Assembly (NCBI RefSeq): GCF_000154445.1
Contig: NZ_DS499566.1
Length of the DNA: 64,000 bases
Source: Intestinibacter bartlettii
GTDB lineage: Bacteria > Bacillota > Clostridia > Peptostreptococcales > Peptostreptococcaceae
Direction: 5' to 3' (one strand)
Under the pieces are notes generated by a model, which worked only from the letters and a program-made list of their open reading frames with translations, ran no database searches and was not told the origin of the DNA. Made by a program: the position numbers and the translations under genes. Positions 44,838 to 53,794 of this stretch are shown here, piece after piece. Position 1 is the stretch's first letter, and every line of letters begins with the position of its first letter.

Positions 44838-44884
44838 AAAAAAACCGTTACATAGGCTTAATATTAGCTTATGTAACAGTTTTT
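44838..44884. terminator. Intrinsic terminator, bidirectional
   Basis: AAACCGTTACATA pairs with TATGTAACAGTTT (one mismatch) around an AT-rich loop that itself pairs partly. T and A runs flank both sides. It lies between converging genes and resembles the terminator at 11732-11778. Confidence 0.8.
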
Positions 44885-44914
44885 AATTAATATAGATTTA
44901 CTTTAAAATTATTT

Positions 44915-46813
44915 TTAATAAATATTCTTTTTATAATCAGAATATAATTGTCTTATTTCTTTCATATATTTACTAAGTTCTAATTGTAAACTAGAAACTT
45001 TTTCATAGTCTTTTGCATCTATGGCTTCGTTTATTCTTGTGAATAATGATTTTCTAGTTAAAGTATCTTTCATTATATTGAATTTTATATCTGAAATTTT
45101 ATTCCAGTTAACTTCATCTAATGCATCCATATTTTCTTTGTTATGTAGTTTTACATATCCTCTTAATACTTCTATATCGTCATGGATTATTCTATGTCTT
45201 AATTCTTTTTTCCATTTATCTAGTGAACCATATTTAAATGACTCGATTATACTATCAGTAAATACGTTTCCATCTTTTAAGCATTCTAACTTTTCTTTAT
45301 ATTTTTCAAGATTTAACATATTTTCGTATACTGTAGCTGGGGGCATTCCAAATCTTTCATTTCTTTCTTCATCATTGTAATATTCAAATACATTATTTTC
45401 ATCTCTATAACGTCTGTCTTTTTCTAGATATAATCCTTCTTCCCCAATATCTTTAGATAATTCCTTTTCTAGAGCTTTAGTATCTAATCCACTTTTTGCT
45501 GCAAATTTTATACCATCTAACATAGCTTGGTAACAAGCTGCCATAACTAAATATGTATTTGAAAGTGGATTTGGAGATCTAAGTTCAAATCTAAGTGATT
45601 TAGGTTTTTTAGCATCTCTTATAAGCCCTACAAGTACAGATCTATTTCTTGATGGAGTTTCATAAGTATGTCCTAATGAAGTAACTATACAAACTGGAGC
45701 TTCAAATCCTGGTACAAGTCTTTCAAATCCATCTATACTATTAGTTGTTATTGGATTTATAACTTCATAATTATGTAAAAGCCCCATTAAAGCTCCATAA
45801 CCAGCTTCACTTAAGTAATCCTTTGTCATATCTTTTGGTGCAAATAAGTTTTTGAATGTACCATCTTTAAGTACTAAACTTACACCAAAGTGAGTATGTC
45901 CTCCACTACCTGCGACACCTTGTATTGGTTTTGCTTTAAAAGTAACTTCAAGCCCATTTATTGTGAATATATCCTCAACTACTTCTCTTACTGCCATTTC
46001 GTTGTCAGCTGCTTGAATTGGATTATCAAATTTCCAAGATATTTCAAGTTGCTCCATAGCATGTTTAGTTTTTCCATCTCTAGTTATAGAACTAGCTATT
46101 CCTCCGACTTCTTTATGTGCCATTTCTGGACATATTCCCATTTTTTCTAATTTTTCTAATGATTGCTCTAAACAAGTTCTTATTATTCCATGAGTTCTTT
46201 TCCAATATTGTTCTTTTAAACTTTGTGATACAGATAATTGTTCTAAATCTGCTTTATCTTCTGGAGTATTTACCCAAAATTCTAATTCAGTAGCAGAAGT
46301 TAAAACTATATCTTCTATATCATTTACACTATCAACACCTATGCTATTTATTATTTTAGGATATTCTTCAAATATCCCTATTAATGATTTTTTAAAGTTT
46401 GATTGAGCTTTTCTAAGTATTCCTCTAGATCCTACTCTTTTGTTGTCATGTATCAAAAGAGCTGGTATTTTAAGTGTTCCTACAGCAAGACCTGTTTCTG
46501 GATCTATATTTTCTAGATTATAATCTATATACCATTTACAATCTTGATCTGGCATTAAATCTACTTTTGCATTATTTAAAGTAGCTATATTATGAAGTTC
46601 AACACTTGAACCATCAGTTTGTATAGCTGATTTTAAAAAGTCATCTACATCATCTAATAATAAGCTTACTGGTATTTTTTCATCTGTTGCATTTCCACCA
46701 AGGTCTACACCCATAAGAGATACAAATTTTATGTTTTTGTTTTCTAATAGTATTTGTTTTAATTCTTTATTACTCACTTTTCTTTTGTCTATTACATGAA
46801 TTTGTTCTTTCAT
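44915..46813 (-). CDS. glnA: Glutamine synthetase, long clostridial form
   Basis: A 632-aa glutamine synthetase that makes glutamine from glutamate, ammonia and ATP. Visible motifs are TATELEFWV-like (SATELEFW), HKEVGGIASSIT, the ATP loop (GVAGSGGHTHFGVSL), and RSPNPLSNTYLVMAA. It is longer than GSI-alpha (about 445) because of an extra C-terminal helical region (about 500-632). This long form is known in C. difficile relatives. No glnR gene or GlnR/TnrA box is seen. GGGGGA precedes the ATG. Confidence 0.92.
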   Translation of the reverse strand: MKEQIHVIDKRKVSNKELKQILLENKNIKFVSLMGVDLGGNATDEKIPVSLLLDDVDDFLKSAIQTDGSSVELHNIATLNNAKVDLMPDQDCKWYIDYNLENIDPETGLAVGTLKIPALLIHDNKRVGSRGILRKAQSNFKKSLIGIFEEYPKIINSIGVDSVNDIEDIVLTSATELEFWVNTPEDKADLEQLSVSQSLKEQYWKRTHGIIRTCLEQSLEKLEKMGICPEMAHKEVGGIASSITRDGKTKHAMEQLEISWKFDNPIQAADNEMAVREVVEDIFTINGLEVTFKAKPIQGVAGSGGHTHFGVSLVLKDGTFKNLFAPKDMTKDYLSEAGYGALMGLLHNYEVINPITTNSIDGFERLVPGFEAPVCIVTSLGHTYETPSRNRSVLVGLIRDAKKPKSLRFELRSPNPLSNTYLVMAACYQAMLDGIKFAAKSGLDTKALEKELSKDIGEEGLYLEKDRRYRDENNVFEYYNDEERNERFGMPPATVYENMLNLEKYKEKLECLKDGNVFTDSIIESFKYGSLDKWKKELRHRIIHDDIEVLRGYVKLHNKENMDALDEVNWNKISDIKFNIMKDTLTRKSLFTRINEAIDAKDYEKVSSLQLELSKYMKEIRQLYSDYKKNIY

Positions 46814-46898
46814 AAAAAAATAATCCCCCTAAAATTTTAAATAAATCCGTATTTTCTTTATTTTTTTTTATATTTTATTCGTATTTATTGTTTTACTT

Positions 46899-46927
46899 AT
46901 TATATAAAATTTCTCGAAATTGTGCAA
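46899..46927 (-). promoter_or_regulatory. Candidate promoter of glnA
   Basis: On the minus strand TTGCAC (46922-46927), a 17-base spacer and TATAAT (46899-46904), about 85 bases before glnA. The -35 is only 3 of 6. Confidence 0.4.
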
Positions 46928-47132
46928 CAATTTTTTATTTATTTTATAATGACTACAAAAATTAATTTTTCCATATATTAATAGTGATAGCATCTTTTTT
47001 ATTAATTTAATGCTATAATTAAATTATATATAATATCGAATATGATAATATTTAATTTAATCAGAATCAATATTTTGAAATACAGACAGAAATATATTAT
47101 ACAACTATACACAAATTAGGAGAGAAATTACT
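46928..47132. other. Rest of the intergenic region between glnA and the exonuclease
   Basis: Part of a 319-base divergent spacer. AT-rich. No RNA gene, riboswitch or repeat was seen; AGGAGAG before 47133 is the ribosome site. Confidence 0.4.
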
Positions 47133-47891
47133 ATGAATTATATAATTTTTGATTTAGAATTCAACCAGGGATTTGATAGGCTTAATAATAAAACAGTTTC
47201 AAATGCAAAATGTCCCTTTGAAATCATACAAATTGGAGCTATAAAATTAGACTCTGAATTAAATATATTAGATACATTTTCAAGTTATATCAAATCTGAA
47301 ATATATAAAGATATACATCCATTTGTAAAAAAAATGACTGGTATTACAAATAGTAATCTTAAAAATGCACCTTCTTTTAAAGAAGTTTATGAGGATTTCT
47401 TAAAATTTATAGGTATAAAAAATTCTATATTTGGAACTTGGGGAACAAATGACTTAAAAGAACTTCACAGAAATATACTCTTTTATAATTTATCCCTAGA
47501 AAACGTTCCTACTATGTATATAAATATCCAGCAACATGCTTCAAAATTTTTTAATAATCCTGTAGGTAAATGTATCGGTTTACAAAATGCTATTTCAATA
47601 TTACAACTAGAACAAGATAAACAATATCACAATGCTTTAAATGATGCATATTATACAGCTTTGGTTTTTCAAAAGATAAACAATAAAAATATTAAAGCTG
47701 AAACATATACTTATAATCTTTCTAAAAAAGAAAAGCAAAAACAAAGACTAAAAATAGATTATGATAATTTGTTTGCTGAATTTAAAACAATATTAAAAAG
47801 AGAACTTTCTAAAGAAGATAAAAAAATAATCAATATTGCTTATAATATGGGTAGAAAAAATAAATTCCTATCAAATAACAATAAAAAATAA
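47133..47891 (+). CDS. DEDDh 3'-5' exonuclease (KapD-like)
   Basis: A 252-aa exonuclease. Motif I IIFDLEFN, motif II with GTWGTNDLKELH, and motif III (HNALNDAYYTALVF) are those of the DEDDh family. The C-terminal basic part (KEKQKQRLKIDY) may bind nucleic acid. It could act on RNA or DNA ends; resemblance to KapD and to oligoribonuclease-type enzymes is general. AGGAGAG precedes the ATG. Confidence 0.82.
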   Translation: MNYIIFDLEFNQGFDRLNNKTVSNAKCPFEIIQIGAIKLDSELNILDTFSSYIKSEIYKDIHPFVKKMTGITNSNLKNAPSFKEVYEDFLKFIGIKNSIFGTWGTNDLKELHRNILFYNLSLENVPTMYINIQQHASKFFNNPVGKCIGLQNAISILQLEQDKQYHNALNDAYYTALVFQKINNKNIKAETYTYNLSKKEKQKQRLKIDYDNLFAEFKTILKRELSKEDKKIINIAYNMGRKNKFLSNNNKK

Positions 47892-47919
47892 AGAAGCTTA
47901 AGCTTCTTTATTTTTTATC
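47890..47919. terminator. Intrinsic terminator, bidirectional
   Basis: AAAGAAGCTT and AAGCTTCTTT form a perfect 10-bp palindrome followed by ATTTTTTA, between the two converging exonuclease genes. Confidence 0.75.
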
Positions 47920-48677
47920 TATAAATCTTTTACTACTAGTTCTATTGGACAATGATCTGAACCTAAAATTTGTGTATGTATGTCTGCACTTACTAAATTA
48001 TTTTCTAAATCTTTTGATGCACAGAAATAATCTATTCTCCATCCAGCATTTTTCTCTCTAGCTTTAAATCTATATGACCACCATGAATATATTCCTTCTT
48101 TATCTGGATTAAAATGTCTATAAGTATCTATAAATCCACTTTCCAATAACTCTGTAAACTTCTCTCTCTCTTGATCTGTAAATCCTGCATTTTTTCTATT
48201 TGTCTTTGGATTTTTTAAATCTATTTCTTTATGAGCTACATTTAAATCTCCACAAACTATAACACCTTTTTTTGAATTTAACTTTAGTAGATATTTTCTA
48301 AAATCATCTTCCCACTTCATTCTATAATCTAATCTTTTTAATTCACTTTGAGAATTAGGTGTATATACTGTTACAAAATAAAAGTTATCAAATTCTAGAG
48401 TTATAACCCTGCCTTCTTTGTCATGTTCTTCTATTTGAATTCCATAATTTACAGAAATAGGTTCTTGTTTTGTAAAAATAGCTGTTCCTGAATATCCTTT
48501 CTTTTCTGCATAGTTCCAATATTGATGATATCCTGGTAAATCTAGTTCTATTTGCCCTTCTTGTAGCTTAGTTTCTTGTAAACAAAATATATCTGCATCA
48601 ACCTCATTAAAGAAGTCTAAAAAGCCTTTTGTAACACATGCTCTTATTCCATTAACATTCCATGATATAAATTTCAT
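47919..48677 (-). CDS. Exodeoxyribonuclease III
   Basis: A 252-aa endonuclease/exonuclease/phosphatase-fold enzyme that incises DNA at abasic sites. Motifs are ISWNVNGIRA, FCLQETKL, YTPNSQ, VCGDLNVAHKEIDL, GWRIDYFCAS and the final GSDHCPI. Length is that of the ExoA type. AAAGGAG precedes the ATG. It converges with the KapD-like exonuclease. Confidence 0.93.
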   Translation of the reverse strand: MKFISWNVNGIRACVTKGFLDFFNEVDADIFCLQETKLQEGQIELDLPGYHQYWNYAEKKGYSGTAIFTKQEPISVNYGIQIEEHDKEGRVITLEFDNFYFVTVYTPNSQSELKRLDYRMKWEDDFRKYLLKLNSKKGVIVCGDLNVAHKEIDLKNPKTNRKNAGFTDQEREKFTELLESGFIDTYRHFNPDKEGIYSWWSYRFKAREKNAGWRIDYFCASKDLENNLVSADIHTQILGSDHCPIELVVKDL

Positions 48678-49128
48678 TATATTCTCCTTTTCTGTTTAAT
48701 TAATACATTTATTATTAAATATTTACTCTTTTTTATTATACCTATAATTAAGAGTTTTTAACTATATATTTTTATAATTAAAAATATATCTTACATTTAT
48801 AAAAATTTTATTTGTGGATATATTTAAATTTTTATAGATATATTTATATAATATATAATATCAAAAAGTAAAAATAAATATAATTTATATATATTTTCAA
48901 TTTTTTACACAAAATCCAAGTAATTAGTACACTTTCCTATTTACATCTCTATTTAACAATTTATTAAAATTTCTTTTTATTTTTGTACTTGGTTAATTAT
49001 TTATGTCGTATAATGCGATTTTTACTTTGTCTAAAATAATGATTTTTCTTCCAATTTATGCTAATATATTAATAGATTAAAATATATAAATCTAATTATA
49101 TTTTTAAAATACAAGGGGGTATTCTTCA
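48678..49128. other. Long intergenic region before the class I aminotransferase
   Basis: 451 very AT-rich bases between divergent genes. TATAAT at 49009-49014 is a clear -10 about 115 bases before the aminotransferase, but no -35 of good fit lies at 16-18 bases. No T-box, riboswitch or small gene was recognised. The leader length could hide regulation. Confidence 0.4.
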
Positions 49129-50334
49129 ATGAAATTTTCTAAAAGATTAAAATCTATGCAAGCTTCTCCAATAAGAAAACTTGCACCATTTGCTGCTCAA
49201 GCAAAAGCTGACGGTGTTAAAGTTTATCATTTAAATATAGGGCAACCTGATATAAAAACTCCAGAATGTTTCTTTAATGCAGTTAAAAACTTTAATGAAC
49301 CAGTTCTTGAATATGCTGGATCTCAAGGTATTCCTGAATTAATAGAAGCTTTACAAAAATACTATGAAACTTATGATATGCACTTTAGTAAAGATGATTT
49401 TATAGTAACTAATGGTGGTAGTGAAGGTTTATTATTCACATTTATGGCTATGTGTGACCCAGGGGATAATATATTAATACCAGAACCTTTCTATACTAAC
49501 TATAATGGTTTTGGACAATCTATAAATATGGAAGTTAAACCTATAACTACTAAAGCAGAAAACGGTTTCCACCTTCCTCCAAAAGAAGAAATCGTAGCTC
49601 AAATAGATGATAAAACTAAAGCTATATTAGTATCTAACCCAGGTAACCCAACTGGTTGTGTTTACACTAAAGAAGAAGTTTATATGCTAGCTGAAATAGT
49701 TAAAGAACATGACTTATGGTTAGTTGCTGATGAAGTTTATAGAGAATTTATATATGAAGGACTTCAATACACTAGCTTCGGTAATGTAAAAGAAATCGAA
49801 GATAGATGTGTAATAATAGACTCAGTATCTAAGAGATATAGTGCTTGCGGTGCTAGAATAGGTTCTATAGCTTGTAAAAATGCTGAATTAATGGGTGAAA
49901 TAATGAAATTGTGCCAAGGTAGACTTTGCATAGCTACATTAGAACAATTAGGTGCTGCTGCATTATTTAATGAAACACCTGCTTCTTACTTAAAAGCTGT
50001 AAATGAAGAATACTGTAAGAGAAGAGATACATTATATAATGAATTGATGAAAGTTGATGGCGTTATATGTGAAAAACCAATGGGTGCTTTCTATATAGTT
50101 GCTAAACTACCTGTTGATAATGCTGAAGATTTTGTAAAATGGATGTTACAAGAATTCCGTATGGATGGTGCTACAGTTATGGCTACTCCAGCTGAAGGAT
50201 TCTATGCTACTCCAGGTCTTGGACGCGATGAAATAAGACTTGCTTACATATTAAAAGAAGAAGACTTAAAAGTTGCTGGTAAATTATTAGCAGAAGGATT
50301 AAAAGCATATAAAACTGCTATGGCTAATGCTTAA
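49129..50334 (+). CDS. Class I PLP aminotransferase (aspartate-type)
   Basis: A 401-aa fold-type I enzyme: LNIGQPDIKTP, SNPGNPTGCVY, VADEVYREF, the PLP lysine in DSVSKRYSACGARIG, and the C-terminal RLAYIL arginine. Codon use is uniform, with AAA, GAA, TTA and GCT dominant, suggesting strong expression. The amino acid is probably aspartate or alanine-like, inferred from subfamily. AAGGGGG precedes the ATG. Confidence 0.87.
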   Translation: MKFSKRLKSMQASPIRKLAPFAAQAKADGVKVYHLNIGQPDIKTPECFFNAVKNFNEPVLEYAGSQGIPELIEALQKYYETYDMHFSKDDFIVTNGGSEGLLFTFMAMCDPGDNILIPEPFYTNYNGFGQSINMEVKPITTKAENGFHLPPKEEIVAQIDDKTKAILVSNPGNPTGCVYTKEEVYMLAEIVKEHDLWLVADEVYREFIYEGLQYTSFGNVKEIEDRCVIIDSVSKRYSACGARIGSIACKNAELMGEIMKLCQGRLCIATLEQLGAAALFNETPASYLKAVNEEYCKRRDTLYNELMKVDGVICEKPMGAFYIVAKLPVDNAEDFVKWMLQEFRMDGATVMATPAEGFYATPGLGRDEIRLAYILKEEDLKVAGKLLAEGLKAYKTAMANA

Positions 50335-50369
50335 TTAATTTAAAAATTGATTTTGAAAAGCTTTTTATA

Positions 50370-50401
50370 AAAAGGGGATACTCTTATATCCCCTTTTTTA
50401 A
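50370..50401. terminator. Intrinsic terminator of the aminotransferase gene
   Basis: AAAAAGGGGATA pairs with TATCCCCTTTTTT around CTCTTA. It also lies at the end of the convergent MarR gene. Confidence 0.88.
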
Positions 50402-50854
50402 TTAGCTTAATTCACTTTTATTTACTAAAGTTGCTAAAGTCTCTATAGCTTCTAAATATTTTTCTCTTTCATCAGTGTCTAGCTTGAAGAATTTTGCTTC
50501 TAAATCGTTGCTTAATTTTTCCGTAAAATCAGCAGCTATTTTTTTACCTTCTTCAGTTATAACTATCATATATTTTCTTCTGTCTTTAAGATTTTTTTCC
50601 CTGTAAACATATCCCTTTTTACTTAAATCATCGATCATGCTAGTTAAACTCCCTTTTTCTATATTTAACTTTGCACACAATTCTGTCATACTTATCTCAC
50701 CATAATTTTTCATAAATACTAAAGCTCTTAATTGAGTTTTGTTAACATCATATAATCCAGAATACTGTTTTAAATAGTTTAAATATAAACTAGAATAAAT
50801 TTTAGGAAATGTGTTTGATAAAAAGCTTATCGTATCTGTCACTATACATTTCAT
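50402..50854 (-). CDS. MarR-family transcriptional regulator
   Basis: A 150-aa regulator with a winged helix typical of MarR (EISMTELCAKLNIEKGSLTSMIDDLSKKGYVYREKN, with DRRKYMIVITEEGK in the wing). Such dimers respond to small phenolic ligands or stress. No transporter is adjacent. GAGGTGATC precedes the ATG. The 293-base stretch upstream holds only the purB terminator at its far end. Confidence 0.9.
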   Translation of the reverse strand: MKCIVTDTISFLSNTFPKIYSSLYLNYLKQYSGLYDVNKTQLRALVFMKNYGEISMTELCAKLNIEKGSLTSMIDDLSKKGYVYREKNLKDRRKYMIVITEEGKKIAADFTEKLSNDLEAKFFKLDTDEREKYLEAIETLATLVNKSELS

Positions 50855-51088
50855 TTGATCACCTCAGATTGTTGTTATTTTATTACACACTAAAAATTAC
50901 ATTAATTTAAATCTATAAAACATATGTAATGTAAATTTATGTGCTAAAAAATCTCCCTTTTTAATTCAATTAAAGATTTTCTACTGTCTTTGTATATTTT
51001 ACACTAAACTTATTTTTAGTACAATATTTTTAGTCTATTTTTATTAATATTTTTAATTTTATTATATTTTTAAATTGAACATACATAA

Positions 51089-51119
51089 AACTCCTAGAAA
51101 TATCAATTTTCTAGGAGTC
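51089..51119 (-). terminator. Intrinsic terminator of purB
   Basis: ACTCCTAGAAA pairs with TTTCTAGGAGT around six or seven bases, about 30 bases after the purB stop on the minus strand. The T run after it is short. Confidence 0.7.
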
Positions 51120-51147
51120 TAAGTACAATATTTATCATTCAAATAAA

Positions 51148-52593
51148 TTAAACTTTTAAATCTACATCTACATTGCCAAGATATTCTTTAAATGGTTCTA
51201 TAGCTGGATCTAAATATTCTTCTACAAATTCTACTACTTGCTCTGGAGCTCTACCAACAAATTTCATAGGGTCTAATATATCTGATATTTCTTCTCTTTT
51301 TAACATATTGAATTTATCAGATTCTAATATTAAATCTATTAAGTTGTTGTTTAAACCTTCATGTTTAACTCTATAAGCTGCCTTCATAGATAATTCTCTT
51401 ATTTCTTCATGTAATTCTTGTCTATCTCCACCTCTTTTTACAGCTTCCATTAATATATTTTCAGTTGCCATAAATGGTAGTTCTTCATTTATATGTTTAT
51501 TTATCATACTTTCATAAACTACAAGGCCATCAGTTACATTTATGCCTATTTCAAGTATAGCATCAGCTGCCATAAATGCTTGTGGTATTGAAAGTCTCTT
51601 GTTTGCAGAGTCATCTAAACTTCTTTCTAACCATTGAGTAGCTTCTACCATCGCTGGTGAAATAGATTCTGCTATTATAAATTTAGAAAGTGATGATATT
51701 CTTTCACTTCTCATAGGATTTCTCTTATATGCCATTGCAGATGAACCTATTTGTTTCTTTTCAAATGGTTCTTCTAATTCTTTAAGATGTTGAAGTAATC
51801 TTATATCATTAGTCATTTTATGCATACTTTGAGCTATTCCTGCTAATACGTTTAAAACTTGAGAATCTAATTTTCTAGTGTATGTTTGTCCACTTACAGC
51901 ATAAGAAGATTCAAATCCCATTTTATTACATACTATTTTATCTAATTGTTTTATTTTAGCATTGTCACCTTCAAATAGAGCCACGAAACTAGCCTGAGTA
52001 CCAGTTGTACCTTTAACCCCTCTAAGTTTCATATTTTCTAATCTGTAGTTTAAGTCTTCTAAATCTATTATTAAGTCTTGAGCCCATAAAGTTGCTCTTT
52101 TTCCAACTGTTGTAAGCTGAGCAGCTTGGAAATGAGTAAATCCTAAAGTAGCTATATCTTTGTTTTTTAGGGCGAATTGTTTTAAATTATTTATTAAGTT
52201 TACTAATTTAATTCTTATTAATTTTAAAGCTTCGTTCATTTGTATTACATCTGTATTATCTCCAACGTAAGCTGAAGTAGCACCTAAATGTATTATTCCT
52301 TTTGCTTTTGGACATTGAAGACCATAAGCTTGAACGTGACTCATAACGTCGTGTCTTACTTCTCTTTCTATTCTTTTAGCATCATCGAAGTTTATATCAT
52401 TTACGTGAGCTTTTAATTCTTCTATTTGTTCATCTGTTATATTTATTCCAAGTTCTTTTTCACCCTCTGCTAGAGCTATCCATAATTTTCTCCAAGTAGA
52501 GAATTTAAATTGTGGAGAGAATATATAACTCATATCTTTACTGCAGTATCTTTCAGTAAGAGGGTTTGAGTATGTACTATATTTATTATCCAT
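51148..52593 (-). CDS. purB: Adenylosuccinate lyase
   Basis: A 481-aa fumarase/aspartase-superfamily lyase that releases fumarate twice in purine synthesis. Marks are HDVMSHVQAYG, HLGATSAYVGDN, TTGTQASF, and the signature GSSAMAYKRNPMRSE. Length is as usual. AAGGACGG precedes the ATG. It is alone, not in a pur operon. Confidence 0.95.
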   Translation of the reverse strand: MDNKYSTYSNPLTERYCSKDMSYIFSPQFKFSTWRKLWIALAEGEKELGINITDEQIEELKAHVNDINFDDAKRIEREVRHDVMSHVQAYGLQCPKAKGIIHLGATSAYVGDNTDVIQMNEALKLIRIKLVNLINNLKQFALKNKDIATLGFTHFQAAQLTTVGKRATLWAQDLIIDLEDLNYRLENMKLRGVKGTTGTQASFVALFEGDNAKIKQLDKIVCNKMGFESSYAVSGQTYTRKLDSQVLNVLAGIAQSMHKMTNDIRLLQHLKELEEPFEKKQIGSSAMAYKRNPMRSERISSLSKFIIAESISPAMVEATQWLERSLDDSANKRLSIPQAFMAADAILEIGINVTDGLVVYESMINKHINEELPFMATENILMEAVKRGGDRQELHEEIRELSMKAAYRVKHEGLNNNLIDLILESDKFNMLKREEISDILDPMKFVGRAPEQVVEFVEEYLDPAIEPFKEYLGNVDVDLKV

Positions 52594-52754
52594 ATTTGCA
52601 CACCGTCCTTAATCTATTTCTTTTCAACATCATAATTATATATAATTTAACGAACTATAACAATAGTTTTTTTTAATTTGTTCTAATTTATTGTAATATA
52701 TCCTTTATACATAACTCATTTCTTAATTTATTATTAGCTTTTTTTTATTTATTA

Positions 52755-53663
52755 TTATTTTTTATTTATATTCATATTATCTTTTTGCATCATATAATCT
52801 ATACTTTCACTATCAACAAAATCTATTACATTTTTATATCTTATTGCGTAATATTTATCACTCCAGCCAAGTTGTTTTTGTATTTCTTCTTTATCTGCTC
52901 CAAGCAATAAACTTATAGCAGCATAAGAATGTCTTAAATCTTTTGCAGAATAATTTTCAAGCCCTGCTAAACTAAATGCTTTATGAACTATTACTCTGAC
53001 ATTTCTATCTGTTATAGAGTTGCTTTTTTGTGTTGTAAATATAAAATCATCAGTAGGTAATATTATTTCGCTTAATCCTGAATGATATCTATAGTCTTCA
53101 ATAAGTTTAAAGCAGTATGGATGTAATTTTACTACTCTTTCTTTTTTACCTTTACCTAATCTAACATAATAATTATCGTCTTCATCTACTATTAAATCCT
53201 TCCATTTAACATCTACAAGTTCATTTAACATACATCCTGTAGTTGTTAAAAATACCATTATAAGTCTATCTCTTGCATTTAATTTATAAAGAGAATCTAT
53301 AAGCTTATTTATTTCTTGAATACTTAAAACATCATCTTTGCCCTTATCTCTACTTACGATAGGTTTTTCCACAAAGCTAAAAGGATTTATCTCTATATGT
53401 TTATTTCTTTGTAAAAATGAATAAAAACTATGTATATAGCTATATATTTTTTCGCTAGTAGATTTTGCATAAGTTTCTCTTATAGAACACATAAATTTTT
53501 GACAATCTTCTTTATTTACGTCTAATAAATCTTTTCCTTCTAAAAACTTTTTAAATTGTATTATCTTTAGTAAATAGTCTTTTTTAGTTTTCGGATTAAA
53601 ACTAAGTGAAAACTCATCATATAGCCCTAACTCTTCATTTGTTAATATTTTTATTTCGTCCAT
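52755..53663 (-). CDS. Tyrosine-recombinase-like protein lacking the first catalytic Arg
   Basis: A 302-aa protein with an N-terminal SAM-like core-binding domain (about 10-92) and a C-terminal catalytic domain. The box I Arg (TG-R in active enzymes) is Met (M145, in TTTGCMLNELV). The others are partly kept: the Lys of GKGKKERVV (near 173), R244 in KDLRHSY (with K241 for the usual His), W267, and the nucleophile candidate Y276. It may bind DNA but cleave poorly or not at all. It is divergent from nothing and lies between purB and the NERD/UvrD-like gene with no att-like repeats seen. Confidence 0.78.
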   Translation of the reverse strand: MDEIKILTNEELGLYDEFSLSFNPKTKKDYLLKIIQFKKFLEGKDLLDVNKEDCQKFMCSIRETYAKSTSEKIYSYIHSFYSFLQRNKHIEINPFSFVEKPIVSRDKGKDDVLSIQEINKLIDSLYKLNARDRLIMVFLTTTGCMLNELVDVKWKDLIVDEDDNYYVRLGKGKKERVVKLHPYCFKLIEDYRYHSGLSEIILPTDDFIFTTQKSNSITDRNVRVIVHKAFSLAGLENYSAKDLRHSYAAISLLLGADKEEIQKQLGWSDKYYAIRYKNVIDFVDSESIDYMMQKDNMNINKK

Positions 53664-53739
53664 ATTCTTATCCTTCCCAGTATATAAATACTTTTAACAA
53701 GTATATATTTCTAAATTAATTTTTTGATTTCTTGTAAAT

Positions 53740-53781
53740 TAAAAAATCACTTCATCATTTAAGATTAAAGCGATTTTTTAT
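53740..53781 (-). terminator. Intrinsic terminator of the NERD/UvrD-like gene
   Basis: AAAAAATCACTT on the left pairs with AAAGCGATTTTTT (one mismatch) around an AT loop. On the minus strand it is followed by a T run, about 14 bases past the stop. Confidence 0.7.
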
Positions 53782-53794
53782 AATTGTTCTTGTT

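Noticed and set aside
46814..47132. GlnR/TnrA site upstream of glnA
   Set aside because: No TGTNA-N7-TNACA-like site was found on either strand.
48678..49128. Riboswitch, T-box or small RNA in the long leader
   Set aside because: No T-box sequence or conserved riboswitch core is visible; only a -10 box.
52755..53663. Prophage or integrative element
   Set aside because: The recombinase-like gene stands without phage genes, att repeats or tRNA targets, and its first catalytic Arg is missing.
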